Shown: positions 42,607 to 55,157 of the stretch, piece after piece | How positions within the stretch are numbered: position 1 is the first letter of the stretch | How the letters are laid out: each line of letters starts with the position of its first letter | Assembly (NCBI RefSeq): GCF_019024325.1 | Contig: NZ_JAFNJS010000004.1 | Span: 62,001-126,000 of the forward strand | Source of the DNA: Falsiroseomonas tokyonensis | GTDB lineage: Bacteria > Pseudomonadota > Alphaproteobacteria > Acetobacterales > Acetobacteraceae | DNA: 64,000 nucleotides | Direction: 5' to 3' | Notes under the pieces: generated by a model | What the model saw: only the letters and a program-made list of their open reading frames with translations | The model's database searches: none | What the model was told of the DNA's origin: nothing | Translations under genes and position numbers: made by a program

Positions 42607-43503
42607 ATGATGCCGCAGGCCGACCTCAACGACCTCCGGGCCTTTCGCGCTGTCGCGGAGGCGCGAAGCTTCACGCGGGCCGCGGCACAACTCGGTGTCT
42701 CCCCCTCGGCCCTGAGCCAGACGCTGCGCGGCCTGGAAGCGCGGCTCGGGCTCCGCCTGCTGACCCGCACCACGCGCAGCGTCTCCGCCACCGAGGCCGG
42801 CGAGCGCCTGCTGGGTACCCTTGGACCCGCCCTGGACGAGATCGCGGCGACGCTCGCCGCACTGGGCGACCTCCGGGACCGGCCAGCCGGCACCATCCGC
42901 ATCACGGCCGGCGAGCACGCGGCCGAGACGGTACTCTGGCCGGCGCTCGAGCGTCTGCTGCCAGCCTATCCGGAGATTTCAGCCGAGGTGCATGTGGACA
43001 ATACCCTCGCCGACCTGGCCGCGGGGCGCTTCGACGCCGGCATCCGGATCGGCGAGCTGGTGGGCAAGGACATGGTTGCGGTGCGGATCGGGCCGCCGCT
43101 GCGCATGGCCGTGGTCGGCGCGCCGGCCTATTTCGCGCGACGGCCAGCGCCGAAGACGCCGCAGGACCTGACCAGCCATGCCTGCATCAACATTCGCCTG
43201 CCGACGCATGGCGGGGTCTATGCCTGGGAATTCGAGAGGGGCGGGCGCGAGCTTCGCGTGCGTGCCGAGGGACCGCTCGTCTTCAACGTGGCACCGCCGC
43301 TGCTGCGGGCCGCGCTGGCGGGCCTCGGCCTGGCCTATGTCTTCGAGGACCAGGCGCAGCCCTACCTCGCCGAGGGGCGGCTGGAGCGCGTGCTCGACGA
43401 CTGGTGCCCGCCCTTCCCGGGCTATCACCTCTACTACCCGAGCCGGCGCCAGCCCACGCCGGCCTTCGCCCTGCTGGTCGAGGCGCTGCGCGCCCGCGAC
43501 TGA
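42607..43503 (+). CDS. LysR-family regulator of the adjacent operon
   Basis: A 298-residue LysR regulator: N-terminal HTH (LNDLRAFRAVAEARSFTRAAAQLGVSPSALSQTLRGLEARLGLRLLTRTTRS) and the effector domain from about 90. It starts at ATG 42607; a TTG 15 bp upstream is possible but GGTGGA fits the ATG. Its divergent position to the cyclophilin-like/hydrolase/cupin operon is the usual LysR design. Confidence 0.92.
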   Translation: MMPQADLNDLRAFRAVAEARSFTRAAAQLGVSPSALSQTLRGLEARLGLRLLTRTTRSVSATEAGERLLGTLGPALDEIAATLAALGDLRDRPAGTIRITAGEHAAETVLWPALERLLPAYPEISAEVHVDNTLADLAAGRFDAGIRIGELVGKDMVAVRIGPPLRMAVVGAPAYFARRPAPKTPQDLTSHACINIRLPTHGGVYAWEFERGGRELRVRAEGPLVFNVAPPLLRAALAGLGLAYVFEDQAQPYLAEGRLERVLDDWCPPFPGYHLYYPSRRQPTPAFALLVEALRARD

Positions 43504-43583
43504 GGCCGTCGCGCTGCGGGCCAATCCCCTTGCCCTGGCGGCGGCGCGGCCGCAAACAGGCCGGGACCTGTCGGAGCCGCACC

Positions 43584-44762
43584 ATGCCGATCATCAACCG
43601 CATCGCCGAATTCCACCCCGAGATGACCGAATGGCGGCACGACCTGCACCGCCATCCGGAACTCGGCTTCCAGGAGGTCCGCACCAGCGGCGTGGTCGCC
43701 GCCAAGCTGCGCGAATTCGGCTGCGACGAGGTCATCACCGGCATCGCCACCACCGGCGTGGTCGGCGTGATCCACGGCCAGGGCGGCCCGAATGGCCGCG
43801 CCATCGGCTTCCGGGCCGACATGGACGCCCTGCCGATCGAGGAAGCGACGGGCAAGCCCTATGCCTCCCAGACCCCCGGCATCATGCATGCCTGCGGCCA
43901 TGACGGGCACACCACCATGCTGCTCGGCGCCGCGCGCTACCTGGCCGAGACGCGCAATTTCTCCGGCACCGTCTACCTGGTCTTCCAGCCGGCGGAGGAG
44001 AACCTGGCGGGCGGCGAGGTGATGGTGAAGGAGGGGCTGTTCGAGCGCTTCCCGATGGACCGCATCTTCGGCCTGCACAACTGGCCCGGCGCCCCGGCCG
44101 GCACCTTCCTGCACGCCCCCGGCCCGGTCATGGCCGCGGTCGCCAATCTGGAGGCCACCATCACCGGCCGCGGCGCGCATGGCGCCATGCCGCATAACGG
44201 CATCGACCCGATCCTGATCGCGTCGCACATCGTCACCGCCCTGCAGAGCGTGGTGGCGCGCAACGTGAATCCGCTGGAGGCCGGGGTCATCACTATCGGC
44301 CATATCAAGGGCGGCTTCACCTTCAACGTGATCCCGGAAAGCGTGCAGATGCAGGGCACCGCGCGCTGGTTCCTGCCCGAGGTGAGCGACCTGCTGGAGG
44401 CCAATTTCCTGCGCATCGTCACCGGCATCGCCGCCAGCTTCGGCGCCACGGCGGAAGCCAGCTTCACCCGCGCCTATCCCGCCACGGTGAACGAGGCCGA
44501 GAGCACCGAGATCGCCGCGAAGGCCGCCGCCACCGTGGTGGGCGAGGCGCGCGCGCGCAAACTGCCGCAGCCGACCATGGGGGGCGAGGATTTCAGCTTC
44601 ATGCTGAACGAGAAGCCCGGCGCCTATCTGTTCCTGGGCGGCGGCAAGGGGGAGGGCGATGCCATGGTCCACCACCCGAAATACGACTTCAACGACGAGA
44701 TCCTGCCGGTCGGCGCCAGCTGGTTCGCCACCCTGGCGGAGCAGGTGCTGCCCCGGCGATAG
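43584..44762 (+). CDS. M20-family amidohydrolase (hippuricase/N-acyl amino acid type)
   Basis: A 392-residue metallo-amidohydrolase of the M20D group. Metal motifs ACGHDGHT (about 103-110), PAEENLAGG and the late GGEDFS are complete; the lid domain lies in the middle. Such enzymes cleave hippurate, N-acetyl amino acids or indole-acetyl conjugates. No signal peptide. It is 80 bp downstream of the LysR gene on the same strand; a hairpin ends it. Confidence 0.93.
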   Translation: MPIINRIAEFHPEMTEWRHDLHRHPELGFQEVRTSGVVAAKLREFGCDEVITGIATTGVVGVIHGQGGPNGRAIGFRADMDALPIEEATGKPYASQTPGIMHACGHDGHTTMLLGAARYLAETRNFSGTVYLVFQPAEENLAGGEVMVKEGLFERFPMDRIFGLHNWPGAPAGTFLHAPGPVMAAVANLEATITGRGAHGAMPHNGIDPILIASHIVTALQSVVARNVNPLEAGVITIGHIKGGFTFNVIPESVQMQGTARWFLPEVSDLLEANFLRIVTGIAASFGATAEASFTRAYPATVNEAESTEIAAKAAATVVGEARARKLPQPTMGGEDFSFMLNEKPGAYLFLGGGKGEGDAMVHHPKYDFNDEILPVGASWFATLAEQVLPRR

Positions 44763-44814
44763 CCCCCGGCGCGCGACGCGGCGCAAGAAGCCAAGCCCCG
44801 GAGGGGCGCCGGCG

Positions 44815-44847
44815 TTCGAGGGAGCCTTTTCACCGAAAAGGCTCGAA
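44815..44847. terminator. Bidirectional hairpin, M20/kinase
   Basis: GAGCCTTTTC (44822-44831) and GAAAAGGCTC (44835-44844) with a 3-nt loop, extended outward by TTCGA/TCGAA. It lies between convergent stops at 44762 and 44852, with T-rich arms giving a terminator on either strand. Confidence 0.75.
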
Positions 44848-44851
44848 TGTC

Positions 44852-46912
44852 TCAGGCGCCCACCCTGCGCATGCGCAGGCCATCGACCAGGCCGAGCAGC
44901 CGCCGCGTCTCGAAGGGCTTGCGCAGCACCGCGTCGAAGCCGGCGGCGCGGCACTGCCCTTCCAGCTCCTCCGCCGAATCCGCGGTCAGCGCGATCATCG
45001 GCATGCGGGACGCCTCCCCCTGCAGCGCCCGCACCGCCTGCGCCACGCCGAGCCCGCCCAGCCCCGGCATATGCAGGTCCAGCACCGCCAGGTCGAAGCG
45101 TGCGCCATGCAGCGCCGCCAGCGCGGCCGGGCCATCGGCCGTCGCGGTCACCTGGTGGCCGGCGCGTTCCAGCAGCGTGGCGAGCAGCAGCCGGCTGGCC
45201 GCCACATCTTCCGCCACCAGGATGCGCAGCGCCTGGGTTCCACGCGCCTGCGCCGGGGCGGCGCCAGGGCGGAAGGGGACCCAGAAGACGAAGCGCGCAC
45301 CGTTCCCGCCCGGGCTTTCGGCGCCGATCGCCCCGCCCATCGCCTCCACCACCCGCCGGCAGATGGCCAGGCCGAGGCCGGAGCCGCCGCGCACGGCCTG
45401 GACGCCCACGGCCTGCTGCGCGGCGCTGTCGCGAAACCGGTCGAAAAGCCGCGGCATCTCGGCCTCGAGGATGCCGGGACCCTGGTCGAGCACCGAGATC
45501 TCCACCCGCTCCGGCCGCGGTGTCAGCCGGGCGGCCAGCACCACCGAGCCTTGCGGGCTGGCGCGAATGGCATTGTCCAGCAGCTTGGTCGTCACCTGGC
45601 GCAGCCGCATCGGGTCGCCGCGGATCCAGCGCGGCAGGCCGGCATCGATCGCCAGTTGCAGGGCCAGCCCCTTGGCCTGCGCCGCCGGGCGCATCAGCGC
45701 GGCGCAATCCTCCAGCAGGGCGGCGATCTCGATATCGGTGTCCTCCAGCGCGATGCTGCCTTCCTCCAGCCGCGCGAAGTCCAGTACATCGCCCACCAGG
45801 GCCAGCAGCGCGCCGCCGGCCTGGCGCTGCTGCTCCACCCAGCCCCGCGCCTCCGCCGGCAGCTCCGCCTTGGCCAGGCGGTCCGTATAGTCCAGCAGGC
45901 CGGTGAGCGGGGCGCAGAGCTCCTGGCTGACGGCGGCCATCAGCGCGTTGCGGCTGCGATCCTGCTCGGCGGCGCGGGCCATGGCCTCGCTCTGCCCACC
46001 GGGCCGCGGCACCTCCTGCGCCGGTTCGCGGCGCGTCATCCGCGCGGCAATGCCCAGTGCCGCGACCAGGGTGGCGAGGCCGAGCGCCACCACCAGCCAG
46101 CTGGTTGCCTTCTCGATGAAGCCTGGCGGCGGCGCCGCGACCAGCAGCGACCAGCGGCTGTCGCCCAAGGGCAGGGCCAGGGCCGTCATCCCGCCCACCT
46201 CGGTCACGTCGCGATGGCTGAGCGCGGGGCGCAGCAGCTCGGGCTCCGACCGGCCGCTGGCGGCGCGGGCGATCACCCGGCCATCGCCGTCCAGCAGCAG
46301 GGCGGACCAGCCGCGCGGCAGGCCGGCGCGGTCCAGCAGCATGGCGAAGGTCGTGGCTTCCTGCGTGGCCACCAGGGCGAAGCGCACCACGCCATCGACC
46401 CGCACCGGCACGCGGTAGGACACCCGCCTCTCCACCAGCCCGCCCAGGGCGGCATAGCCGGTGCGCAGCACGCTGCCGACGGCGGCCAGGTCCTGGATCG
46501 CCGGCAGCGGCGCGCCCTCTGGGTAGCGCAGGTTGAGAATTTGGCGTTCGCCATCGGTCAGCGCGATGGTGAACCAATAGGGCTCCCGCGCCAGCAGGCG
46601 CTGGGCCTCCTGCCGGAATCCGGAGAGGTCGCCGCTTTTCAGGTGCTGCGACCCGGCCAGCGCATCCAGCGCGCGCAGCCCGGCGCGCAGTTCGGAATCG
46701 AGGCCTGCCACCAACGCCGTGGTGGTGCGCACCACATCCTCCGCCCGGTCCGCCGCGCGTTCCGCCTTGAAGCCGAGCACCACGGCCAGGCTGAAGGCGG
46801 CCAGCGGCAGGATGGCCAGGAAGGGGCCGATCAGCTCGAACTGGCGCCAGGGCCAGGACCGCTTCGCGACCTTGCCAGGCGGTACATCCGGATCGGCTGC
46901 GGGGGGGAACAC
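44852..46912 (-). CDS. Hybrid histidine kinase-receiver with H-box His replaced by Gln
   Basis: A 686-residue membrane protein. Transmembrane helices near residues 26-48 and 286-306 enclose a periplasmic sensor domain of PDC/Cache-like size. A HisKA-like helix, HATPase domain (DNAIRAS N-box, LDQGPGI, GGSGLGLAI) and a receiver (D612 in LDLHMPG, T643, K665) follow. The H-box, normally SHELRTPL, reads SQELCAPL: Gln330 replaces the phosphorylated His (codon CAG at 45923-45925). A classic autophosphorylation is therefore not possible, although ATP binding and the receiver look intact. It may be a regulated pseudo-kinase, or an inactivated gene. Confidence 0.9.
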   Translation of the reverse strand: MFPPAADPDVPPGKVAKRSWPWRQFELIGPFLAILPLAAFSLAVVLGFKAERAADRAEDVVRTTTALVAGLDSELRAGLRALDALAGSQHLKSGDLSGFRQEAQRLLAREPYWFTIALTDGERQILNLRYPEGAPLPAIQDLAAVGSVLRTGYAALGGLVERRVSYRVPVRVDGVVRFALVATQEATTFAMLLDRAGLPRGWSALLLDGDGRVIARAASGRSEPELLRPALSHRDVTEVGGMTALALPLGDSRWSLLVAAPPPGFIEKATSWLVVALGLATLVAALGIAARMTRREPAQEVPRPGGQSEAMARAAEQDRSRNALMAAVSQELCAPLTGLLDYTDRLAKAELPAEARGWVEQQRQAGGALLALVGDVLDFARLEEGSIALEDTDIEIAALLEDCAALMRPAAQAKGLALQLAIDAGLPRWIRGDPMRLRQVTTKLLDNAIRASPQGSVVLAARLTPRPERVEISVLDQGPGILEAEMPRLFDRFRDSAAQQAVGVQAVRGGSGLGLAICRRVVEAMGGAIGAESPGGNGARFVFWVPFRPGAAPAQARGTQALRILVAEDVAASRLLLATLLERAGHQVTATADGPAALAALHGARFDLAVLDLHMPGLGGLGVAQAVRALQGEASRMPMIALTADSAEELEGQCRAAGFDAVLRKPFETRRLLGLVDGLRMRRVGA

Positions 46913-47080
46913 GAGCGCGCGGGGGCCTTCGGACCGGGGCCGGACAGGGGTGCGTACGCGGACCTCCTGCTCCGGAACGCCGGATGACGGGTTAACCGCA
47001 GTCCCAACATACCATCCGCACAGGCAAAGTCACCCACCAGGCCTACCGCCACGGGCAAGCCCCTGCGCGGCCGCAACCCG

Positions 47081-48052
47081 CTATTGCGGCTGGATTCGCG
47101 CCGCGGCCACCAGCGCCTGGTTGCGGGCGATCTCGGCGGCGATCACCTCGGCGAAGCGGGCCGGCGTCTCGGCCAGTGGTGTCAGGCCCAGATCGGCCAT
47201 GCGGGCGGCCACCGCGGGTTCGGCCGCCGCCTGGTTCACCGCCGCATTGGCGCGGGTGACGAAATCCGCCGGCAGGTCCTTCGGCCCCCAGATGCCGGTC
47301 CAGCCCTCATAGGCCATGTCGGGGAAGCCGGCCTCGATCAGCGTCGGCACCTCCGGCAGCACCCGCTGGCGGCCGGCGGAGGTGACGCAATAGGCGCGCA
47401 GCCGGCCCTCCCGCACCAGCGGGATGGCGGGGCCGAGCGGGGCGAAGAACAGGCTGACGGCGCCGGAGACCAGGTCGTTCATCGCCGGGCCGGTGCCGCG
47501 ATAGGAGACGAAGGTGGTCTCCACCCCCAGCTTCTGCCACAGCGCCGCGGTGGCCAGCTGGCCGACCGAGCCGAGCGAGGAGCCGGCGAAGGAGAAACGC
47601 TCCGGCGTCGCGCGCAGCGCGGCCAGCAGCGCCGTCAGGTCCTGCGGTGCCAGGCCGCTGCCGCCGACCAGCACATAGGGGATGGAGACGGTGCGCGCGA
47701 CCGGGGTGAAATCCGCCCGCAGGTCGAAGGGCACGTTGCGCTGCACGAAGGGCAGCACGGTCAGGACCTCATTCGAATAGAGCAGCGTGCCGCCATCCGG
47801 CGCGCTGCGCGCCACCAGCTCCGCCCCCACCACGCCATTGGCGCCGGAGCGGTTCTCGATCACCCAGGCGCCGCCCAGCAGCTCCGCCGCGCGGGGGGCG
47901 ATGAGCCGGGCGGTGAGGTCCGTGGTGCCGCCGGGCGGATAGGGCACGACCAACCGGGCATTGCGCAGGCCCTGGGCCCGGCCCGGCGCAGGCAGCGCCA
48001 ATCCACCGAGCGCCAGCGCGAGCGCCCCCCGGCGCGTGGGTGCGACGGTCAT
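47081..48052 (-). CDS. Bug-family tricarboxylate-type receptor
   Basis: A 323-residue periplasmic receptor, signal to about residue 27 (PGRAQ), with VVPYPPGGTTDLTAR, VIENRSGANGVVG and late GWTGIWGPKDLP. It is the third orphan Bug receptor here; no TctAB. Between it and the upstream SdrD-like gene is an 83-bp gap holding a small palindrome. Ligand unknown. Confidence 0.92.
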   Translation of the reverse strand: MTVAPTRRGALALALGGLALPAPGRAQGLRNARLVVPYPPGGTTDLTARLIAPRAAELLGGAWVIENRSGANGVVGAELVARSAPDGGTLLYSNEVLTVLPFVQRNVPFDLRADFTPVARTVSIPYVLVGGSGLAPQDLTALLAALRATPERFSFAGSSLGSVGQLATAALWQKLGVETTFVSYRGTGPAMNDLVSGAVSLFFAPLGPAIPLVREGRLRAYCVTSAGRQRVLPEVPTLIEAGFPDMAYEGWTGIWGPKDLPADFVTRANAAVNQAAAEPAVAARMADLGLTPLAETPARFAEVIAAEIARNQALVAAARIQPQ

Positions 48053-48081
48053 GTTTCCCCCTTCGGTTCTTGCTTCGGTAA

Positions 48082-48101
48082 ATGCTTCAATACCTAAGCA
48101 T
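48082..48101. promoter_or_regulatory. Palindrome before the third Bug-receptor gene
   Basis: ATGCTT-N8-AAGCAT, an AT-rich 6-bp inverted repeat 30-50 bp upstream of the receptor ATG. Its composition, against a 70% G+C background, suggests an operator or promoter element. Low certainty. Confidence 0.3.
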
Positions 48102-48135
48102 CCTGGCAGGGGATGGGAGGTGTCAAGCCGTTCCG

Positions 48136-49170
48136 CTACAGTACGAGGTCGGACCCCAGCATGGCATGCAGCGCGGCCAGGCCTGAAGCGGGATCTGCCG
48201 CCACGCCTTGGTCCAGGCCGACCGATGGGGCCGGCGGCGGGACCAGGCCGAGATCGATGTCCTGCGCCAGCTCGCCTGAGGCGAGCAGCAGCATTCCGCT
48301 GCGGCCCAGATGAGCGTCCCAGGCGATCTCCACCCGATAGGTGGCGGGGGCAAGACCGCTGAAGCGCCAGGCGCCCTCCGCATCCGTGCTGGTGGCGGCC
48401 AGCACGCGGCCGGCGGCATCCAGCAGGCGTACCCCGGCGCCGGCGATCGCCGCCTCCCCCACCGCGCGGCTTCCGTCGCCATCCAGGTCCTGCCAGGCGC
48501 GGCCGGCGAGCGCTGCGGGGGTGAAGACGCCCGCATCCAGCCGGGCCGCCCCGCCCTCCGCCAGCGTCACCGCCTCGGTCAGGCCGCTGCGCGGATCGAC
48601 CTGGCTCCCGGGCGAGGGCGTGGAAAAGGGCTGCGCGCCCTGCGGCGCGAAACCCAGGCGATAGGTGCCGGCGGCCAGATCCTCGAAGCGGAACAGGCCC
48701 TCCGCATCGGTGACGGCGCTGCGGCCGGTGGCGAGGCCCGTGGCATCCAGCAGCGCCACCAGCCTTCCGGCGACGCCAGCCTCGCCAGGGTCCTGCCGGC
48801 CATTGCCATTGGCATCCTCGAAGACCCGGCCGCCGAGCGTGGCGCGGCCGGGCGCCGGCGCCTCGGCCACCGGCTCGGGCGGCAAGGCGGCGTCGGGTTG
48901 CCGGGGCGCAGGGGGCGCCGCCGGATCCTCCGGCCTGGCGAGGCCCGCTTCGGTCCAGTCCGCCTCCCCCGGCATTTCTGTCGCCAGCTGCTCCCAGGCC
49001 GGGGGTGGGGGGACGCCGGGACCCGGATCGGCAGGCGTGGCCGGGGCGCCATGGCCGGGCGGGCCGGGCCGTTCCAGCAGCCAGGCGAGGCGCCAGTCGG
49101 CGGCGGCCCTGTCCTCCGGCGCGTCGAGGCTCAGCAGGTCGAAGGGGGCAAGGCGCGGCGTGACGGACAT
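48136..49170 (-). CDS. SdrD B-like domain protein
   Basis: A 344-residue protein with a Pro/Ala-rich N-terminal half and no signal peptide. Two SdrD B-like prealbumin modules follow: first GGRVFEDANGNGRQDPGEAGVAG (about 112-134), and second GRAWQDLDGDGSRAVGEAAIAG. Each has a calcium-type loop DxNGNG/DxDGDG and a GTYRL/ATYRVE edge strand. The tail is acidic (IDLGLVPPP, ALHAMLGSDLVL). Such modules occur in Gram-positive adhesins; here the missing signal suggests type I secretion. Its promoter-like TTGAGA/TATATG lies over the end of mccA. Confidence 0.82.
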   Translation of the reverse strand: MSVTPRLAPFDLLSLDAPEDRAAADWRLAWLLERPGPPGHGAPATPADPGPGVPPPPAWEQLATEMPGEADWTEAGLARPEDPAAPPAPRQPDAALPPEPVAEAPAPGRATLGGRVFEDANGNGRQDPGEAGVAGRLVALLDATGLATGRSAVTDAEGLFRFEDLAAGTYRLGFAPQGAQPFSTPSPGSQVDPRSGLTEAVTLAEGGAARLDAGVFTPAALAGRAWQDLDGDGSRAVGEAAIAGAGVRLLDAAGRVLAATSTDAEGAWRFSGLAPATYRVEIAWDAHLGRSGMLLLASGELAQDIDLGLVPPPAPSVGLDQGVAADPASGLAALHAMLGSDLVL

Positions 49171-49223
49171 GCGGGACCCTCAGCGGGTCGCCGGCCGGGC
49201 GCCGGATCATCCCGTTAATGATC

Positions 49224-49247
49224 CATATACCTATTTTTTAGACCATC

Positions 49248-49251
<4 letters not shown>
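49224..49251 (-). promoter_or_regulatory. Sigma70-like promoter of the SdrD-like gene
   Basis: On the minus strand TTGAGA (49246-49251), a 16-bp AT-rich spacer with a T/A run, and TATATG (49224-49229). It overlaps the final codons of mccA, including its stop, and is one of the few AT-rich stretches in the window. Confidence 0.5.
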
Positions 49252-52873
<3,622 letters not shown>

Positions 52874-52976
52874 GGCCCGAACCCCGTCATCCGCCACTCC
52901 CCCCAGCTTTCCGCCACTGCGGCATGCCGGACGGGGTTCCGTCAATCAGCCCCCGGGGCGGGGCGCACCGGACAAC

Positions 52977-53000
52977 AAAAAAGGGCGCCCGAAGGCGCCC
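52977..53000 (-). terminator. Intrinsic terminator of the OmpA-like gene
   Basis: Minus strand: stem GGGCGCC-TTCG-GGCGCCC (52983-53000) followed by TTTTTT. It lies 29 bp after the stop codon and is a clean terminator. Confidence 0.92.
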
Positions 53001-53028
53001 TCTTCCGTCTGGCCTGAAGGGCCTGAGA

Positions 53029-54132
53029 TCAGCGCAGGACGATCTCGACGCGGCGGTTCTGCGGCTCGCGCACACCGTCGGCGGTCGGGACCAGCGGGCG
53101 GCTCTCGCCGAAGGCCTGGATCGACATGGCGGAGCGGGCCACGCCACGGCGCTCCAGCTCGGCCGCCACGGCGGCAGCGCGGCGCTCGGACAGGCGCTGG
53201 TTGTACTGCGGCGTGCCGGAGCGGTCGGCGTGGCCGGAGACCTCGATGCGGGTCGTGCCGACGCGCTGGCTGTTCGTCGCGGCTTCCGCGATGATCTGGC
53301 GTGCACGGTCCGTCAGGTCGGCGCGGTCGAAGTCGAAGAACACCAGGTAGGTGCGGGCGACGGCCGGGGCGGCGGCCGGCGGGGCGGCCGGGGCCACGAC
53401 CGGCGGCGGCGGCGTCACGCCGAAGGCGTAGCGCAGGCCGATCAGCAGGCTGTGGTTGAAGTTGTCCACCTCGGCATTGCCGGCCGCGCCCGGGCGGGCG
53501 TTGCTACGGGTGTCCAGCTCCGGGGAGAGCGTGCCCATGAAGCGGTATTCCGTGGTCACGGCCAGGCCGGGCACCGCGGAGATCGGGAAGGCGGCGCCGA
53601 CGATCGCCTGGTAGGCGAAGCGGCCCTGCTCGCCATCGGTCACGGAGTTGATGCCATTGGCGCCAACCGCGCGGACGCTGTCATACTCGTGCCAGATGTA
53701 GCCCGCACCGGCGCCGACATACGGCGTGATGAAGCTGCCCGGGCCCAGGTCGAAGTCATACAGGGCGTTGGCCATCACGCCGTAGGAGCGGGCCTTGCCA
53801 TCCGTCCGCACCGGGCGGGTCAGGCCGGTGAAGCCGCTGATGCCGTCCACCTCGTTCTCGCGGTAGGAGGCCTCGAGCTCCACGCGGACGCCGTTGCCGT
53901 AGCCGTAGCCGAGGCTGATCACGCCAACATAGCCGTAGTTGAACTCGATCTGGCCGCTGCGCTGGGCGTTGGTCGTGCCGGCGACCACGGGGCCGCTCGT
54001 GCTGACATCGCTTTCCTGCAGCAGGTTCACGCCGGCGCCAGCGCCGACATAGAAGCCGCTGATCGGCTGTGCCTGGGCTGCCAGCGGCAGGGCCAGGAAG
54101 GTTGCGGCCAGGAGGGCGTTCCGAACTCGCAT
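53029..54132 (-). CDS. OmpA-family outer-membrane protein
   Basis: A 367-residue outer-membrane protein: signal to about residue 22 (LPLAAQAQ), an eight-strand beta-barrel (residues ~24-240), a Pro/Ala linker (TPPPPVVAPAAPP) and a C-terminal OmpA domain with FDFDRADLT and RIEVSGHADRSGTPQYNQRLSERRA, which binds peptidoglycan. It starts at the ATG 8 bp after AAGGAG. It lies between mccB, whose start is downstream on the same strand, and a divergent GntR gene. Confidence 0.94.
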   Translation of the reverse strand: MRVRNALLAATFLALPLAAQAQPISGFYVGAGAGVNLLQESDVSTSGPVVAGTTNAQRSGQIEFNYGYVGVISLGYGYGNGVRVELEASYRENEVDGISGFTGLTRPVRTDGKARSYGVMANALYDFDLGPGSFITPYVGAGAGYIWHEYDSVRAVGANGINSVTDGEQGRFAYQAIVGAAFPISAVPGLAVTTEYRFMGTLSPELDTRSNARPGAAGNAEVDNFNHSLLIGLRYAFGVTPPPPVVAPAAPPAAAPAVARTYLVFFDFDRADLTDRARQIIAEAATNSQRVGTTRIEVSGHADRSGTPQYNQRLSERRAAAVAAELERRGVARSAMSIQAFGESRPLVPTADGVREPQNRRVEIVLR

Positions 54133-54322
54133 GATCATCGCTCCTTGGTCCCCGGTTAGTCCGGAGAGATGGCAGGCCGGCACGATCCGGACGCCCATTC
54201 GAGGATTTTCTACCTCGCAACCGCGGCGCGAGCGAGAGGTTGATGATGCCGCTCCGGCAACGGGTCGCAGGCTGTGGCTGCGGCGCAACAGTTGTTAAGC
54301 CGGGCGCGGAGGCTGCCGCCGC

Positions 54323-55096
54323 ATGTTAAGCTGCCTCCGCATGACCCGACCCGCCGCCTCCCCCTCTGCCAGCCCCTCCGGCAGCCCCTCCGGCAGCGCT
54401 TCGGCGCACCCTTCCCCCGCCCCCGGCTGGGCCGCGCCCACCCTGACCGAGTCGGCCTATGCCCGACTCGAGGAAATGATCGTCACCCTCGACCTCGCCC
54501 CCGGCAGCGTGGTCTCCGAGGCCATTCTCGGCCGGCTGCTGGGCATCGGCACCACCCCGGTGCGGGAAGCGCTGCAGCGCCTGGCGCGGGAACACCTGGT
54601 GCAGGTGCTGCCGCGCCGGGGCGTGGTGGTCACCGGGGTGGACCTGCACCAGCAGCTGCATGTGCTGGAAACCCGGCGGGAGCTGGACCGGCTGATCGCC
54701 CGCGCCGCCGCCCGCCGCGCCCGCCCGGCCGAGCGCGCCGCCCTGGCCGCGCTGGCCGCCGGCATGACGGAAGCCGCCCGCATCCAGGATGCGCGCGGTT
54801 TCCTGCGCCTGGACGGGCAGCTCAGCCAGGCGCTGGCCGAGGCGGCCCGCAACCCGGTGGCCGCCGCCTGCGTCGCCAGCCTGCATGCCGTGGCGCGGCG
54901 CTTCTGGTTCTACCACCACAGCGCCGAGGAGGAGCTGACCGAGACCGCCGCGCTGCACGTGGCCGTCGCCGGCGCCGTGGCGGAGGGGCAGGAGGCGATG
55001 GCGGCCGAGGCCTCCGACCGGCTGATCGCGCAGATGATCCGCCTGGCCCGCCGCACCGTGCCCGAGCTTGACCCGGAAACCGGCCCCACCGCATAG
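54323..55096 (+). CDS. GntR-family regulator (FadR/FCD type)
   Basis: A 257-residue regulator with a winged helix (GSVVSEAILGRLLGIGTTPVREALQRLAREHLV, about 60-92) and an all-helical FCD-like ligand domain. The N-terminus is a Ser/Pro/Ala-rich 35-residue extension. GGAGG is 10 bp before the ATG at 54323; another ATG seven codons on is possible. It precedes a TfdA-like dioxygenase by 61 bp on the same strand, its likely target. Confidence 0.9.
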   Translation: MLSCLRMTRPAASPSASPSGSPSGSASAHPSPAPGWAAPTLTESAYARLEEMIVTLDLAPGSVVSEAILGRLLGIGTTPVREALQRLAREHLVQVLPRRGVVVTGVDLHQQLHVLETRRELDRLIARAAARRARPAERAALAALAAGMTEAARIQDARGFLRLDGQLSQALAEAARNPVAAACVASLHAVARRFWFYHHSAEEELTETAALHVAVAGAVAEGQEAMAAEASDRLIAQMIRLARRTVPELDPETGPTA

Positions 55097-55157
55097 ATCG
55101 CCCTGGAACATGACTGGCATGCCAGCACGTCAAGCAGGCATCAGGGGGGAAACGGCC

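Noticed and set aside
43434-46577. 1047-codon open frame spanning the M20 gene and the kinase
   Set aside because: It is antisense to one gene and out of frame with the other; no recognisable protein pattern.
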